DNA of 64,000 nucleotides from contig JABAKD010000002.1 in assembly GCA_012845835.1 (NCBI GenBank), positions 23,292,518 through 23,356,517 of the forward strand, read 5' to 3'. Below are positions 12,201 through 25,400 of the stretch, piece by piece; the first letter of the stretch is position 1, and each line of letters opens with the position of its first letter. The notes under the pieces are model-generated. The model had not been told where the DNA came from. It saw nothing but the letters and a program-made list of their open reading frames with translations, and made no database searches. The stretch is from Undaria pinnatifida (lineage: Eukaryota > Sar > Phaeophyceae > Laminariales > Alariaceae). A program made the position numbers and the translations under genes.

Positions 12201-15200
12201 GACCACCCATGACGACCGACGGGACCGCAGAACAACAAGTCCATGCTCGACTGCCTCCACTCGGAGCTGAGCGGCAACGCGCGCAAGCTCATGATCATGC
12301 TGCTCCTCGGGAAGAAGAGCGAATCCAAGGATGTGAGTGGAGCCGGAGTATTTCGTCCTTGTCTGTTGTTATTCTTGTTTTTGCTCTTGCTCTTGATCTT
12401 GCGCTTGCCCTCGTTTTCGTGCTGTCCCTGTTGTCCTTGTTCTTGTTCTTGTTCTTGTTCTTGTTTTTTATTGTTCTGGTTCATGTTATTTTTATTGTGT
12501 GCTTGTTCTTGTTCTTGTGCTTGTTCTTGGGCTTGGGCTTGGGCTTGGGCTTGGGCTTGTGCTTGCGCTTGTGCTTGTGCTTGTGCTTGTGCTTGTGCTT
12601 GTGCTTGTCCTTGTCCTTGTGCTTGTGCTTGTGCTTGTGCTTGTTCTTGCACTTGTGCTTGTGCTTGTTCTTGTGCTTGTCCTTGATCTTGTGCTTGTAC
12701 TTCTTCTTGTGCTCGTCCTTGTGTGCTTGTCCTTGTGTTTGTTTGTGTTTGTGTTTGTTCTTGTTTGTGTTACTGTTCAAGTCCTTGTCCATGCCACCCC
12801 ACCCCACCCAAACGTACCCCACCTCACCTCACCCACCCCAAACCAAATCTCGAACCCAACCAAACCCAACCCAAACAAACCAAACCAAACCAAACCAAAC
12901 CAAACCAAACCAAACCAAACCAAACCAAACCAAACCAAACCAAACCAAACCACCACACCAAACCAAACCAAACCAAACCAAACCAAACCAAACCAAACCA
13001 AACCAAACCAAACTAAACCGAACCAAACCCGAACCACCCTATGTCACGCCACACCATTCCACCCCACCACACCACTAACTCCTTTTCGCTTGCCGACCCT
13101 GTGCTTTTTTCTCCCTTTGTTTTTTTTGGCAGTCGGACGCTTCTTTAGCAGTGCAACAGGCGGCGGCCTTGCACGGGGCACGCGGCCTCATCGGCACAGA
13201 CCACGACACCTTCCTAGAAATCCTGGGTGGTGAATCCCGTGCACAGATCCAGGTATGGTGGTGGTGGTGGTGACGGTGATGGTGGTGGTGGTGGTGGTAG
13301 TGGTGGTGGTGGTGGTGGTGGTGACGATGGTGACGGTGGTGACGGTGACGGTGGTGGTGGTGGTGGTTGTGGTGGTGGTGGTGGTGGTGGTGGTGTTGGT
13401 GACGGTGGTGGTGATTGTGGTGGTCGTGGTGGTCGTGGTGGTCGTGGTGGTCGTGGTGGTCGTGGTGGTCGTGGTGGTCGTGGTGGTGATGGCAACGCTA
13501 ATGGTGATGCTAATGGTGATGGTGATGGTGATGGTGATGGCAACGCTAATGCTGATGCTGATGCTGATGGTGATGGCAACGCTAATTGTGATGCTAGTGG
13601 TGATGCTGATGCTGATGCTGATGCTGATGGCAACGCTAATGCTAATGCTGATGCTGATGGCAACGCTAATGCTAATGCTGATGCTGATGCTTTTGTTATA
13701 GTGGTGTTGATGGTGGTGGTGGTGGTGGTTATGGTGATGATGGTGACGGTGGTGGTGATGGTGGTGGTGATGGTGGTGGCGGTGGTGGTGATGGTGGTGG
13801 CGGTGGTGGTGATGGTGATGGCGGCGGTGGTGGTGTTGGTGGTGTTGGTGTTGGTCGTGATGGTGATCCTTACGATTTTGTTGTTGTGTATGTTTTCCAT
13901 CCAACAATGTGTGTGCAGCATGAAATTCGACGCCGATCACTCACGAACATTTCCAGAAGAAGGCAGAGAAAAAAGGAACCCGTTTTGTTTTTTCCCAATC
14001 CTTTTTCGATCGCTTTGCAATATTTTTTCGCTCGGTCTTCGATGTGTTTTCCACCATTGATCGACCCGTTTTGTTTTTTTTTCCCCGGTAATTTTTTATC
14101 AACTTTTCTTGGTTCTTTTTTTTTGTGTGATATTTACGATGGTTTTTCGATCTCTTCTCTGATGTTTAAAAAAAAAAAGTGTTTGTTTTCGATCATTTTA
14201 ATAAACCAATCACGCTCTTTTGTATCGCGCTCATTTGTCGCTCGTTTTCCTCCCGTTTAGCTCCGTTTTCGGTCCGTTTACGATCCGTTTGCGCTCCTTT
14301 GCGCTACTTCTCTGTCGGTGTTTTCGTTTTCGTTTTCATAACACATTTTCGAACTCGTTTTACTGTTCTCATGTTTTTTTTCAAAATCATTTCGTTTTCG
14401 TTTTCGTTTTCTTGTTCGTTCTTGTTTTCGTGTCTCCAGGCGATCAAGACCGCGTACGAAAACAACCACGGCATGTCCCTCATGAAGGCGGTGAACAAGG
14501 CTTGCAGTGGCACCTACAAGAAGTGCCTTCTCGCCTGCCTCTTCCCAACGAGCGAGGTAAAAAAAAGCTCGTACTGATACTTATATACATACTTGTACGG
14601 TGCGGGACACCTAAATAGAACCAAGGCAGCAAGAAAGTCAGGCTGATGTTTTAACACGGACATCTGACGGGTCGGGTCCGATCAGGGTGTGTGACCCAAC
14701 CCGACCCGTGAGATTTGAATACCCGACCCGTTATACTTCAAACACCCTCCCGGCCCGCCCGGGCTCGACCCGCGAGATACTGAAAACGTCCTGCCCCGAC
14801 ACGCATGTCTGGTCATGATCCGCGATATTGCCCTGGATATTTTCGAGAAAGTAAGGAATTCGGGAACCGTTCTCCTGAAAGTCATGTGTAGAACGCACCC
14901 TCTCCATAGCACTACGGTGTTGTATCGAGTCAAGCTGCTTATACAGTTTGACCTGGTGTGACCGTGTGGGTTCAAGTAGCCCCAGAGGTGCAGCATAAAC
15001 TTTGAACGCGGGTATTCATTGACACACTCGCCCCCCCCCTCCCTCCCTCCTCCTCCCTCCTCTCCTCCTTCTCCCTCCTGCCCTTCACCTCCCCCCCCAC
15101 ATCCCGACCGCACCAATACGTTCCCTTTATGCTGATGGAAATGGTCGCATTAATTGGAATGGGGATGGGGTTTCTATACATACATAGGCGTACACGGCAT

Positions 15201-18200
15201 ATGCGCTTTTCAAAGCTTTCGAGGGGGTGGGCACGAACGACGACCGCGTGACCCGTCTGCTGGGCGGCACCGACAAGGCGAAGATGGGGGATGTGGCCGA
15301 CTATTACCTCTCCACCTACGGGAAGTCGCTCGTCGAGGACCTTAAGGACGAGCTCAGCGGAAGCTTTTTGAAGGTGGGGTTAGGGTGGGGTGGTTTTTGG
15401 TTTGGCTTGGCTTGGCTTGGCTTGGCTTGGCTTGGCTTGGCTTGGCTTGGCTTGGCTTGGCTTGGCTTGGCTTGGCTTGGCTTGGCTTGGCTTGGCTTGG
15501 CTTGGCTTGGCTTGGCTTGGCTTGGCTTGGCTTGGCTTGGCTTGGCTTGGCTTGGCTTGGCTTGGCTTGGCGTGGCGTGGCGTGGCGTGGCGTGGCTTGG
15601 GATGGGTTGGGCCGGGCTGGGCTGGGCTGGGCTGGGCTGGGCTGGGCTGGGCTGGGCTGGGCTGGGCTGGGCCATGCCGTGCCGTGCCGTGCCGTGTTTT
15701 GCTGTTGTGCACGGCGTGCTGTCGTGCTCTGTACTGCATGCTGTGCTGTGTTGCATGCTGTGATGTGTTGTGCTGGCTGTATTTTTAATCCATCCTGCCT
15801 GCTTTTGGTGTGTGCTTCGTTCAGTAAGGACCAGCATTCAACTTGTTTCGCGCCACGTAAATCGCCCCTCCCCCCCGCACTCCCACCCCCACACTCCCCC
15901 CACCTCCCCCCTCGCGACCAAATCACAGGCGGCGGTGTGCTGGGTCGCCGGCGCTGACCCTAGCGGCGGCATGGAGTACGTTACGCAAAAGGCCCTCGCA
16001 GAAGGCTCGTCGAGCGAGAAGGACCTGGCCAAGGCCCTCCTCCAGGAGCGCGCTAACGTCAAGGACTTCATCTGTCAGGTATTAGCCTGAACCTTTGCAG
16101 GAGTAGTTTAAAACACTGGGACCTACAAAACTAGAGCTGCAAACAACATTTTCGTTCTACACTATTTCCAAGCTGCAAAAATCGTTTCATCCCACGCTAA
16201 TTCCAAGTAGTCTGTGTCCCCTAAAGCTTTAGTGCATTTCTGGAAGGGTTTGTGGGCGTCTCCATCCCTGTTTTTTCCGGCATGGTAGGTATGCGAGTGT
16301 CACTTCAATTTTCTGTAAGACTTACGGCTATGGATGAAATGAATACGCCCCCCCAACCCCCCCCCCCCGCCTCGCGACAACCGCCTTTCTTTTTTTGGCA
16401 GGCGGACGCCGGAGACATCCGTCGGGCGTGCAAGGGCCTGGGCACGAACGACTCCCGGCTCGTGTCCATTGTCTGCGGCCGCACGAAACCGCACCTGGCC
16501 AGGGTTGACCAGTACTATCACTCCCTCTTCGGCATGTCCGTGCAGGCACAAATCAAGTACGAGTGCTTCGGGACTTATAGGTGAGTTCATTTTTATTTCT
16601 CTTCCGTCTCTGTTTTTTTTTTCCCTGTTTGTGGTTTATTGTCTCTTATCTCTTGTCACGTCTCGTTCCGTCCCGTCATGTTTTCCGTTTTTTTTTTCGT
16701 GTTGTTTTTTTTCTGCATGTGCTTTTCCCCCCTTGGCAGGACACCGTCGGTTAGTTGGCGAAGGCGCTGTATGACACCCCTCGCTACGTTCGCTAGACCA
16801 CCAGGGCACGTTTTTTTTTTTTCTCTCTCGGTTTTTCATGTTTTGACGGTAACCAAGATATTGGTCGAGAGTTAGATCATACTGTGCGAGGTGGAGAAAG
16901 TTAACTCCGCGCAAGGGAGACGATATCACGTATGGCAGTGTGCATATGTATGGTAAAGGCACACACGAGACAGTTTCATAGCTTCCCTGTTGCTGTATCT
17001 GGAAGTGGCCACACCAGAAAGCAAATACTTTTCGTTTAAAGCTGTCACCCGATGTGCAAGAAAGTACCCACAAGGCGCGGAAGCCCGCCTCACAAGCGGT
17101 TCTAAGTAGGATGCAGCTGCAGCTCACCCTTCATGCGACTCGCCAAACACATCGCTGTGCTTCGCGCTTGGTGCAAGCAATGTCTGCCTGGTCGGTGAAA
17201 ACCCGACGTGCTCCGCCCCGGCATGGTAGGGATGCAAGGGTCTTTACCATATGGTCACACAACTACGGCCATGCGTGAATATCGAGTACACCCTCCTACC
17301 CTGTCGTTCCTTCCCCCTTCTCCCCTTCCTCCTTCCTGTTTCTCTCTCTGCCCCTCTCTCCCTCCTTCCTCCCCTCCATGGCTTTGCTTGCTTCGTGCCT
17401 GCTTGTGCTTGCTTCTTATGCCGACTGATGCCTTTGATTGTGCTTGCTGTTCATGCCTGGTTGGGCTTGCTGCTTATGGCTGCTTGTTTTTAATAATGCT
17501 ACTCACGCCTGCTTATGCATGCTCGTGCGTGCTTGTGCATGCTTATGCCTACTTACGGCTGTTTATGCCTGTTTTATGGCTGCTGAGGCCTGTTTGTGCC
17601 TGATTATTCCTGCATATGCGTGCTGATGCCTGTTTTGTGCCTGCTGGCGCCTGTTTATGCCTACTTCTACCCACCTATGCCCACTCTTATCAAGTAACTC
17701 GTTTTTTTTTCCCCTGTTTAAACGCCCTTACAGGGACTTCTTGACTTACACCATGCTTCCCGAGCCCGACTTCGACGCCCTGATGCTCAAGAAAGCTATG
17801 GACGGACTCGGCACCAACGAGAAACTCATCATCAACATCCTCGCGCCGCAGAGTAACGCTCGCATCCTAGCCGCCAAGGCCAGGCACGACGAAAAGGTGA
17901 AATAACGCCTTCTAGGCGGAGGGGGGGGGGGGTACTATTTTTTTTTTCCATTTTCCCACGCACCCCGTTCGAGACGGAGCACCGTTATTATACTCGTAAT
18001 AGAGACACTTCCTACATGTTGGCGCTCAATACGTACGTTCCAAATACAACCCATGATATTAAAAAAAAAAATGGAAAGGCGGGGGGGGAGAGGGGGAGGG
18101 CCGGGGGAAGGGGGGAAGGGTGCGCCAACCACGTGCCCTCTGCTAACCGTTTTTTATCCTTGTGGCGTTGCCTTTACACGCGGCACGATAAAATCACCTT

Positions 18201-21200
18201 TATCTGGTATACCATACCAGGGTTACTTGGTATGCCATGCCTGGTATATAGAGGGAGAAAATACGCCACGTTTCGCTGGTCGACAAACCTGGTATTTTTT
18301 AACCACCCTCCCCCCTCCCCCTCCCCTGTGCCCCTCCCCCCCCCCCCCCCCCCCCCTCCTCCACCCTAACTCCGCACAAGGGGAATGATCGCATCACGTA
18401 GTATGAATATGGTAAGGCACCCGCACGAGGCAGTTACGGAGTAATACCCATTGCTGTCTCTGGAGTGGCCATCCGAGAAAACAAAGTATAACTCATTGGC
18501 GCTGTCATCCATAAGGAAGAAAGTAGTCACAAGGTGCCGTCTTACGAGCGGTTCTTGGAAGGATGCAGTTCACCCTTTATACGAGTCGCCGAACACCTCA
18601 CGGCGCTTCGCGCTTGGTGCAAGCAATGTCTGCCTGGTTGGTGAAACCCGACGAGCTCCGTCCCGGCATTGTAGGGATGCGAGGGTCTACGGCCATACGA
18701 CTACGGCCATGCACAAACTGAGTACATCCCTCCCCCCACCCCCCCCTCCCCCTCCGCGTCCCATATACGATGCGATCTACTGCCCATTTTCCCCTGGTGA
18801 CGTTGTGTTGCTTTGTTGTGCCTTTCAGTACCCTAAGGCATTGATAGACCGCCTCAAGTCCGAGCTGAGCGGTGCCCTGGAGGACCTGGTCATGGCCCTC
18901 ATCAAAGGACAGAGGCAGGAAGATCTGGTGAGTCAAAACAGACAACGCACCCAGAACATCAAGGTGTCGTATGATACGCTACCATGCAGGCCCTCATGAA
19001 GGTGCGAAGGTACAGTGGCAGGTAGGCCGTGGTAGGTGAAAACGGACTGCTGTGATGCGTCAACTTGGTGTAACCACACTGCCCGGAAACGTTAGAGACC
19101 GCGTTTGGGTGTCTGTACTAGCAGTGTTCGAATGTTTCGAATCACCCTTCTCGTCGATACCTCCCCCCCCCCCCCCCCCCCCGCTCCCCACCCTCAGAAA
19201 AGAGGTTGCCACCAGCTATGGCTGATAGGGCTGTATGGGAGAGAACAACAAAAGGGCGAGCTGGGATAAGATGGGATAACGTAGTCGAGAAAATATGGAA
19301 GGATTTAGGGGGAGACCAAGAAGAGGTACTGTCTATGGAGAAGTTTGGCGGGTACAAGACAAAAAGTAGAGTAAAGAATAGAAGAAAGGAAGAGGCTAGC
19401 GCTAAGAAATGAGGTGAAACAGGAGAAGCACTTGAGAGATACTGGGGGTTGAGGGAAGATATCGGAATGAAAACGTATCTGCACGGCCAAATGGACTATG
19501 CGAAGAAGCTGAAACTGCGATTTCGTGTAGGGGACCTGGACCTACCAGAAAGAAGAAAGATATATCAGTAGTCTTGAGAAGGAGGACGTGGCTACAAATA
19601 TGTGCCCGTGTGGCACAACAATAGAGAGTAGAACTCACATAGTAGGAGAATGTGAAATATACAAGGAGGAACCGGGTGCGTTAGAGGAGATGATGAAAGT
19701 AGACTTGTGTTACATGGAAGAGTTTGGTAGACTAGATAGCGAGAAAACGATCGCTATCCCAGGAGATAGATGGTGGCCGCAGACGGTGAAACAGGACGGG
19801 GATAGGATAAGCAAACTATATGGAAGAATCGTAATGAGCGCCCAAATGTTAGAGGTGTCTCTATTAGGAGTAGGAACGGTGCTCCGTCTCGAAAGGGACG
19901 ATCCGTGGTCAATGGTGAAATGACTAAGGCAAGCAACAAACGAGTACGCCCCCCCCCCCCGCTTCCCACCTCCATCCCCTCCCTCCCTCTTTCCCTCCCC
20001 CCCCCCCCCCCCTCCCCTCCCCTCCCCTCCCTTCCTGCTTGCCCCCTCCTCCTCGCCCCCCCTCCCTTCTCTTCCTCCTTACCTCCCTTCCCCCCTTCTC
20101 TCCCCCCGCCCCCCTCCAACGCCCACACCCCTGGGCTGGCGGGGCGGGATGTATCCATCAGGTGGACGAGAACTTGGCGGTTCGGCAGGCTAAGGAGCTG
20201 CACGACGCGGGCATCGGTAAGAGGCTGGGCACCGATAAGAAGACCTTCATCCGCATCCTCTCGCAGGCCTCTCGCCCCCAGATCCAGGTGTGATGTTGTT
20301 CGTGCTATTTGTTGTCGCTTGGTTGTGCACAGTAGTTTGTCTGTATCACCCCTGGGTATATATCAAGACGGTGTTGTATTGGTCGATTTTTTTTTTTTTT
20401 TTTTTTTAAGCTTGCGGGGGTGTTGCGGTGTTGGTTGGCGTTTTTTTAGGTTTTGGGGGTTGAGGGATGGGCACCGACCAATAGGCGATAGGGGGGTCAC
20501 TTTTGGAGGACATTTTTTTTGCAGTGTCTCGGGGTATCTCGCGCGAGTGACCTCGCTGCCCCTTTGTGGTCTTGAAGGTTTGGCGTTGCTTTAAGGCCAT
20601 TTCTTACACAGTCGGATTTGTCAGTCGAAAACGGCCTTTTTCGACTGAGGCCCAATCCAGTCGAAAACGTAGAAGAAAAAAATGGACTGGATCCGCCAGT
20701 GGAAAAAAACTCAGTCGAAAACGTTTTACCCGTGTTTTTTTAAACCCTCGCATCGATCATCCCACCACGAAACACAACACCCACATGCCCACACACCCAC
20801 ACGCCCACACACCCACACGCCCACACACCCACACCAGGTACCTCACAGCACAGTATCAGACAAGGCGCTGACGCGAGCTTGGCTATCACTGCTGTTGCTT
20901 CTCGCCTCAAGTCAGCGTGACGCATTCCTAGCTCCGCTCGCCAGCAGCGTGTATCACACGACGGCAGCAGCGCGCGGTATCGATGCCATTTTGCCAACAA
21001 CGGCTACGCCTGCTGTAGCTTTCGCGGCTCTCGGCTGAGTGCAACTCCACGAACGTAGCTTTGGCGGCTGTCGACTAAGCTGGTTGATCTACATGGGGGA
21101 AGTATCCAAGCCGCGGACTGGGCCGGCCGTGCGTTTCCATGGGTTCCGATTTCACTTTTATCGTTTTTGGCGGATGCACGACTTGCTTCAGCTACGAACG

Positions 21201-22370
21201 TCGTGTGATATTATACTGATACCTCTTTTGGTTTGTTTTTTCCCTCGGGATAATCTTCCACACTTGAAAGTGACTGGAGCCTGTCCTGTGACCACGGATT
21301 TGTTTTTGCGAACTTCATGGCATGTCCCTAAAGCTTAACTGAAATTCTTGGTATATTTTGCATCAATTGTTTCTCTCTTCTTTTTTGTTTTTGTTTTGCA
21401 GCTGATCAGGAAGTACTACGAGCAAAACCACGGCATGTCTTTGGAGAAGGCCATCAAGAAGGAGTGCTCCGGGTCTTTCGAGACCATGCTGCTCGCCATC
21501 ACCATGGACCCAGTCGCGTACTATGCACTCCAGGTACGATCGATATTGATATTTGATGTGTGATATTTGATGCTTGATATTTGATGCTTGATGTTTGACA
21601 TTTGATGTTTGATATTTGATGTTTGATATTCGATATTTGATGTTTGATGTTTGATGTTTGATGTTTTGGTGTTCATGTTTGATGTTTGATATTTCATATT
21701 TTATATTTAATGTTTGATATTTCATATTTTCATATTTGATATTGAATACAGTATTTGATTTTTGTTACCTTATCTTTGACATGATACGGTGTTTGGTATT
21801 TGATGTTTTCGACCGTGGACCCCGTCGCCTACTACGCACTCCAGGTACGATGTTGTGTTGATATTTGATATTTTTGATACCAGGGTGTTTGATGTTTGAT
21901 ACCAGGTACTTTATATTTTGATACTTCATATTTTGGTATTTCATACTTCGAAGTATTTGGTATTTAATGCCTGATATCTCCCTCTCTCTTATCTTCCCCT
22001 CTGCATGTGCCTTGCCTTGTCGTTTCCCAATCCAGCTGAAATCGGCGTTCGATGGCATGACCACCGACAAATCTGCCTTGGCGCGCATCCTCGGCGGTAA
22101 CGACAAGGTAGATGTACCTGCCCCCCCCCCCTCCTTTCACCTCCCCCCCCTCCCCCCTCCCCCCCCCCCCCCCCCCCCAACCCCCCCCCTCCCCAAATGC
22201 CCGTGCCCCACCCCCACCCCTCCACGCCCCCTCCCCCCAAGCGCGCGAGGCCAGGAAGGGTTGGAGGAAGAAGAGAAGGGGGGGGGGCACGTCAGAAACG
22301 ATTTGTTGTACTTTTAAGGGACGGGTTTGCTAAAGAAAACGTGTTTGGCGCTATACAGCTCTTGCTTTCG

Positions 22371-22406
<36 letters not shown>

Positions 22407-25400
22407 CTCTATTATTCGCGTGAGGCAAGGCGTGGAGGAGAAAAAGGGGGGGGGGGGGAAACACGTCAGATACGCAAATCAGGTTATACATACAGATAAC
22501 TGAAAAGCAGGCCTACCAAATATTGCAGGTTTTCCCTATATGGCGCGTTTTTTACGCTGGTGTGGCTCTTGCTTTCGTCCCCTCCCCAGCCATGGGCGCG
22601 CCCGTCATGGCGTGGAGTTTAAGAAGAGGGCAACACCTGCGGCGCAAATGTATTTTTCAAGTCCAGGCGGTAGATCAGGTTTATCGGCGAAACGTCTATT
22701 TTTTCCAGAGCTTTTTCACGGGTCATGACCCGACCCGCCGATCATGCCAGGAGGTTATCAAAACCTCGCGGGTCGAGCGGTGTCGGGTCAGGAGGTGTTG
22801 GAGTCTCACGGGACGGGTCGGGTCGAGTCAGGAGGTTTATAAATGTCGCGGGTCGGGACGGGTTACCCTGACGAAATCCGACCCGTGAGAAGCCCTGATT
22901 TTTTCCGCTCAACTCTTGGCGCATTGTGCTTTTATGACCTTCCTGCCCTGCTGCTCGTCAGTAACTCTTGCGCATAAAAACGTAACCCCATACTACTTCC
23001 TAGTAAATAGTGCTTAAAAGTAACCCCACACTATTTCCTAGTAGATAACGCACAAGAACAAAACCCGGTAATATTTCCTAGTATAGAACGCATGAAAGTA
23101 ACTCCACAAAGATCTTGTCCCAAAAGACGCGGGTACAGTTCTAGCTATCCAACTCGCTGAGTTTCCACACTTTTAAGAGTTTTTTTTCGTGTGTAATGTT
23201 CGGAAAATGCCCCCCCCCCGCCCCCCCCCTCCCCTCCCCCCTTCCACACACTAGTCCACATCCCCTCGTCCACCCCCTTACCCCTCCCCCCCCTCCCCCT
23301 TCCCCCCTCCTTCCCACCCAACCCCATCCACGCACACCCACTCCTCCTGCCTCCTCCCCCAACCTCGCTTTTTGTCCTCTCGCTCGTTTGCTCTCTTAGC
23401 CGTACATCGACTCGATCGCAGAGGTCTACCGAGCCAACTACGGGGAAACTCTGGTGAGGACATATTAAATCGTGGTATTTTTTGGTATGTTCATAGTTTG
23501 TTGGGGTTATTGTTGTTGGTATTGGTGTGGGAGTTGCTGCTGCTGCTCTTCGCTTTGTTGCTGTTGCTGTTGCTGCTGTTGCTGCTGTTGCTGCTGTTGT
23601 TGCTGTTGTTGCTGATGCCGTTGCCGTTGTGAGGTGCCTTTCCTTCCCTTTCCTTTTTTTCTCTTTCCCAAACAACACCCCCCCCCCCCTCTGCCACACG
23701 CCGTCTTGTGTTGTCTCTTCTGTCCGCCGTGTTATCTTCTGTCCGCCGTGTTATCTTCTGTCCGCCGTGTTATCTTCTGTCTGGCCCTTTGCGCGTATGT
23801 ATCTTTGTTTCTCTTGTCTGGGTTTGGCGGTTGGTTTGGTTTGATGTGTCAGATGGCGGCCATCAAGAAAAGAACGAGCGGCAAGATTCGGCGCGCCATG
23901 CTTACCTGGGTGTGCAGCTCCGACCCCGTACACTCATCGTGAGACAGGCCTTGCTTCTTTCTTTCCCGCTTTGTAATTGTTCCGCGATGTGCTCTTTTTT
24001 CAAATTGCGTACGTTAGTTTCCGCTGGTTATACTTCATAAATGCCAGAGAGTGTGTGAGTTTTTTTTGTATTCGTTTTCTAATGTTTTCAGCATTTGAGC
24101 TTTTTTTCATTGTTTTCAAAAAACAATTTACAAGTACGCAGTGCTGATTCTAAGTAGGTTTGTCCGCGAAACGTGGCTTCGTTGTAAAGGGGTTGCGGTA
24201 TATTGGTCCTCCGTTCTGTCCAGTACCACTACGGAGTATGATATACCCCCCCCCCCTACCTATTAATGGTAATTCGGACTTGTCACCCGAACGTGACACC
24301 TTAGGTGCGTCCTACGATAGAGGTGCACTACTTTTTTGCTGAGGTTTCCTCAAATTTGAGACCTCTTCTCCCGAAAAACCGACTTGGAGAAAGATCTAAC
24401 TGCCACCGGATGAAAAATGCTATGGCCCACAAGTAGGCATGCAACGAAAATCGTGAAAATAAAAAATGTGTTTTTTCCGATGATTTTGGGGTTAAGGAGC
24501 CCCCGTCATTCAGAAAACAGAAAATGGCCAGAAAAGGTATATACCTTTCTATCGGGATTCTTGCGATGATTTTGGGGTTAAGGAGCCCCCGTCATTCGGA
24601 AAAACGGAAAATGGCCAAAAAAAGGTATATACCTTTCTATCGGAATTCTTGCGATGATTTTGGGGTTAAGGAGCCCCCGTCATTCAGAAAAACGGAAAAT
24701 GGCCAAAAAAAGGTATATACCTTTCTATCGGAATTCTTGCGATGATTTTGGGGTTAAGGAGCCCCCGTCATTCAGAAAAACGGAAAATGGCCAAAAAAAG
24801 GTTTACCTCTGTTGGTATTTTTCCGATGGTTTTTGGGGTTAAGGAGCCCCCGTCATTCAGAACACAGAAAATACCCCCAAAAAGGTACACCTCTATCGGT
24901 ATTTTTCCCATGATTTTTGGGTCAAGGAGCCCCGTCATTCAGAAAACAGAAGATAGCCAAAAAAAGGTATACCTCTATCGGTATTTTTCCGATGATTTTT
25001 GGGTTGACCCCTTCAGAGCCCAAAAATTCCTCCCTATACTAACTTCAAGTAAATTTGTCCCCAAAAAGGGTTTCCAGTAGTGAAGGCGTTAACCCCTTTA
25101 CAACTGGAAACCCGTTTTCGGGGACAAAATCACTTGGACTTAGTATAGGGAGGGGTTTGGGGGCTCTAAAGGGGTTAAGGAGCCCCATCATTCAGAAAAA
25201 AAATAACCAAAAAAAGATACACCCGTATCGTAGCACGCGTCCGTAGCAAGAACATGTATAGTACTAGCAAAAGAGTGCCGAAGTCCGCTTTTTTACAATG
25301 CTTCGAAGTAGGTTCTTAAGACCAACCCTTTCATGCGAATCGCTCAATGCCTATCATTACCTCACGGGCGCTTCTTGCTCGGTGTAAGCAAGCAATGTCT

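Larger units (their letters stand above)
9232..16078 (+). other. Annexin core 1: repeats 1-4 plus linker (exons 1-8 of the annexin gene)
   Basis: Repeat 1 is exons 1-2 (approx. aa 7-77), repeat 2 is exons 2-4 (78-150), repeat 3 is exons 5-6 (154-232) and repeat 4 is exons 7-8 (233-309). A linker (about aa 310-344, containing EGSSSEKDLAKALLQERANV) leads to the second core. Repeat 3 has the longer helix A and the spacing LHGARGLIGTD that is typical of annexin third repeats, which helps fix the register as a complete four-repeat core. The GxGT loops of type II Ca2+ sites are intact in repeats 1, 2 and 4. Repeat 3 has LIGTD instead. The repeat assignment comes from motif spacing, not from an alignment. 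Confidence 0.85.
16402..23938 (+). other. Annexin core 2: repeats 5-8 (exons 9-16 of the annexin gene)
   Basis: Repeat 5 lies mostly in exon 9 (approx. aa 345-413), repeat 6 is exons 10-11 (414-491), repeat 7 is exons 12-13 (492-572) and repeat 8 is exons 14-16 (573-646). Repeat 7 again has the third-repeat signature (LHDAGIGKRLGTD). It is clearly paralogous to repeat 3: both contain NHGMSL followed by a CSG motif. Repeat 8 has a degenerate loop (DGMTTDKS, no GxGT), so its Ca2+ site is probably weak or lost. Three introns (in repeats 2/6, between 2/3 and 6/7, and in repeats 3/7) sit at equivalent positions and the same phase in both cores. The core therefore appears to have duplicated after those introns existed. 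Confidence 0.85.

Noticed and set aside
12209-13233. Long open frames (up to 289 codons) through annexin intron 4
   Set aside because: They are translations of CTTGTG and AACCA arrays; frames are open on both strands because the repeats contain no stops.
13188-14060. Gly-rich, Val-rich, Thr-rich and His-rich frames of 150-277 codons
   Set aside because: They arise from GGT/GATGCT triplet arrays within intron 5; the true exon ends at the donor at 13252.
15316-15957. Frames of 120-190 codons on both strands reading WLGLA or KPSQA repeats
   Set aside because: Pentamer array (GGCTT)n; a 5-base unit without stops is open in all frames.
23853-23944. Annexin stop codon (TGA) right after exon 16, ending the gene here
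   Set aside because: The TGA is part of a donor (ATC|GTGAGA), and the downstream acceptor at 26941 restores the frame in the right phase. An unspliced isoform ending here remains possible.
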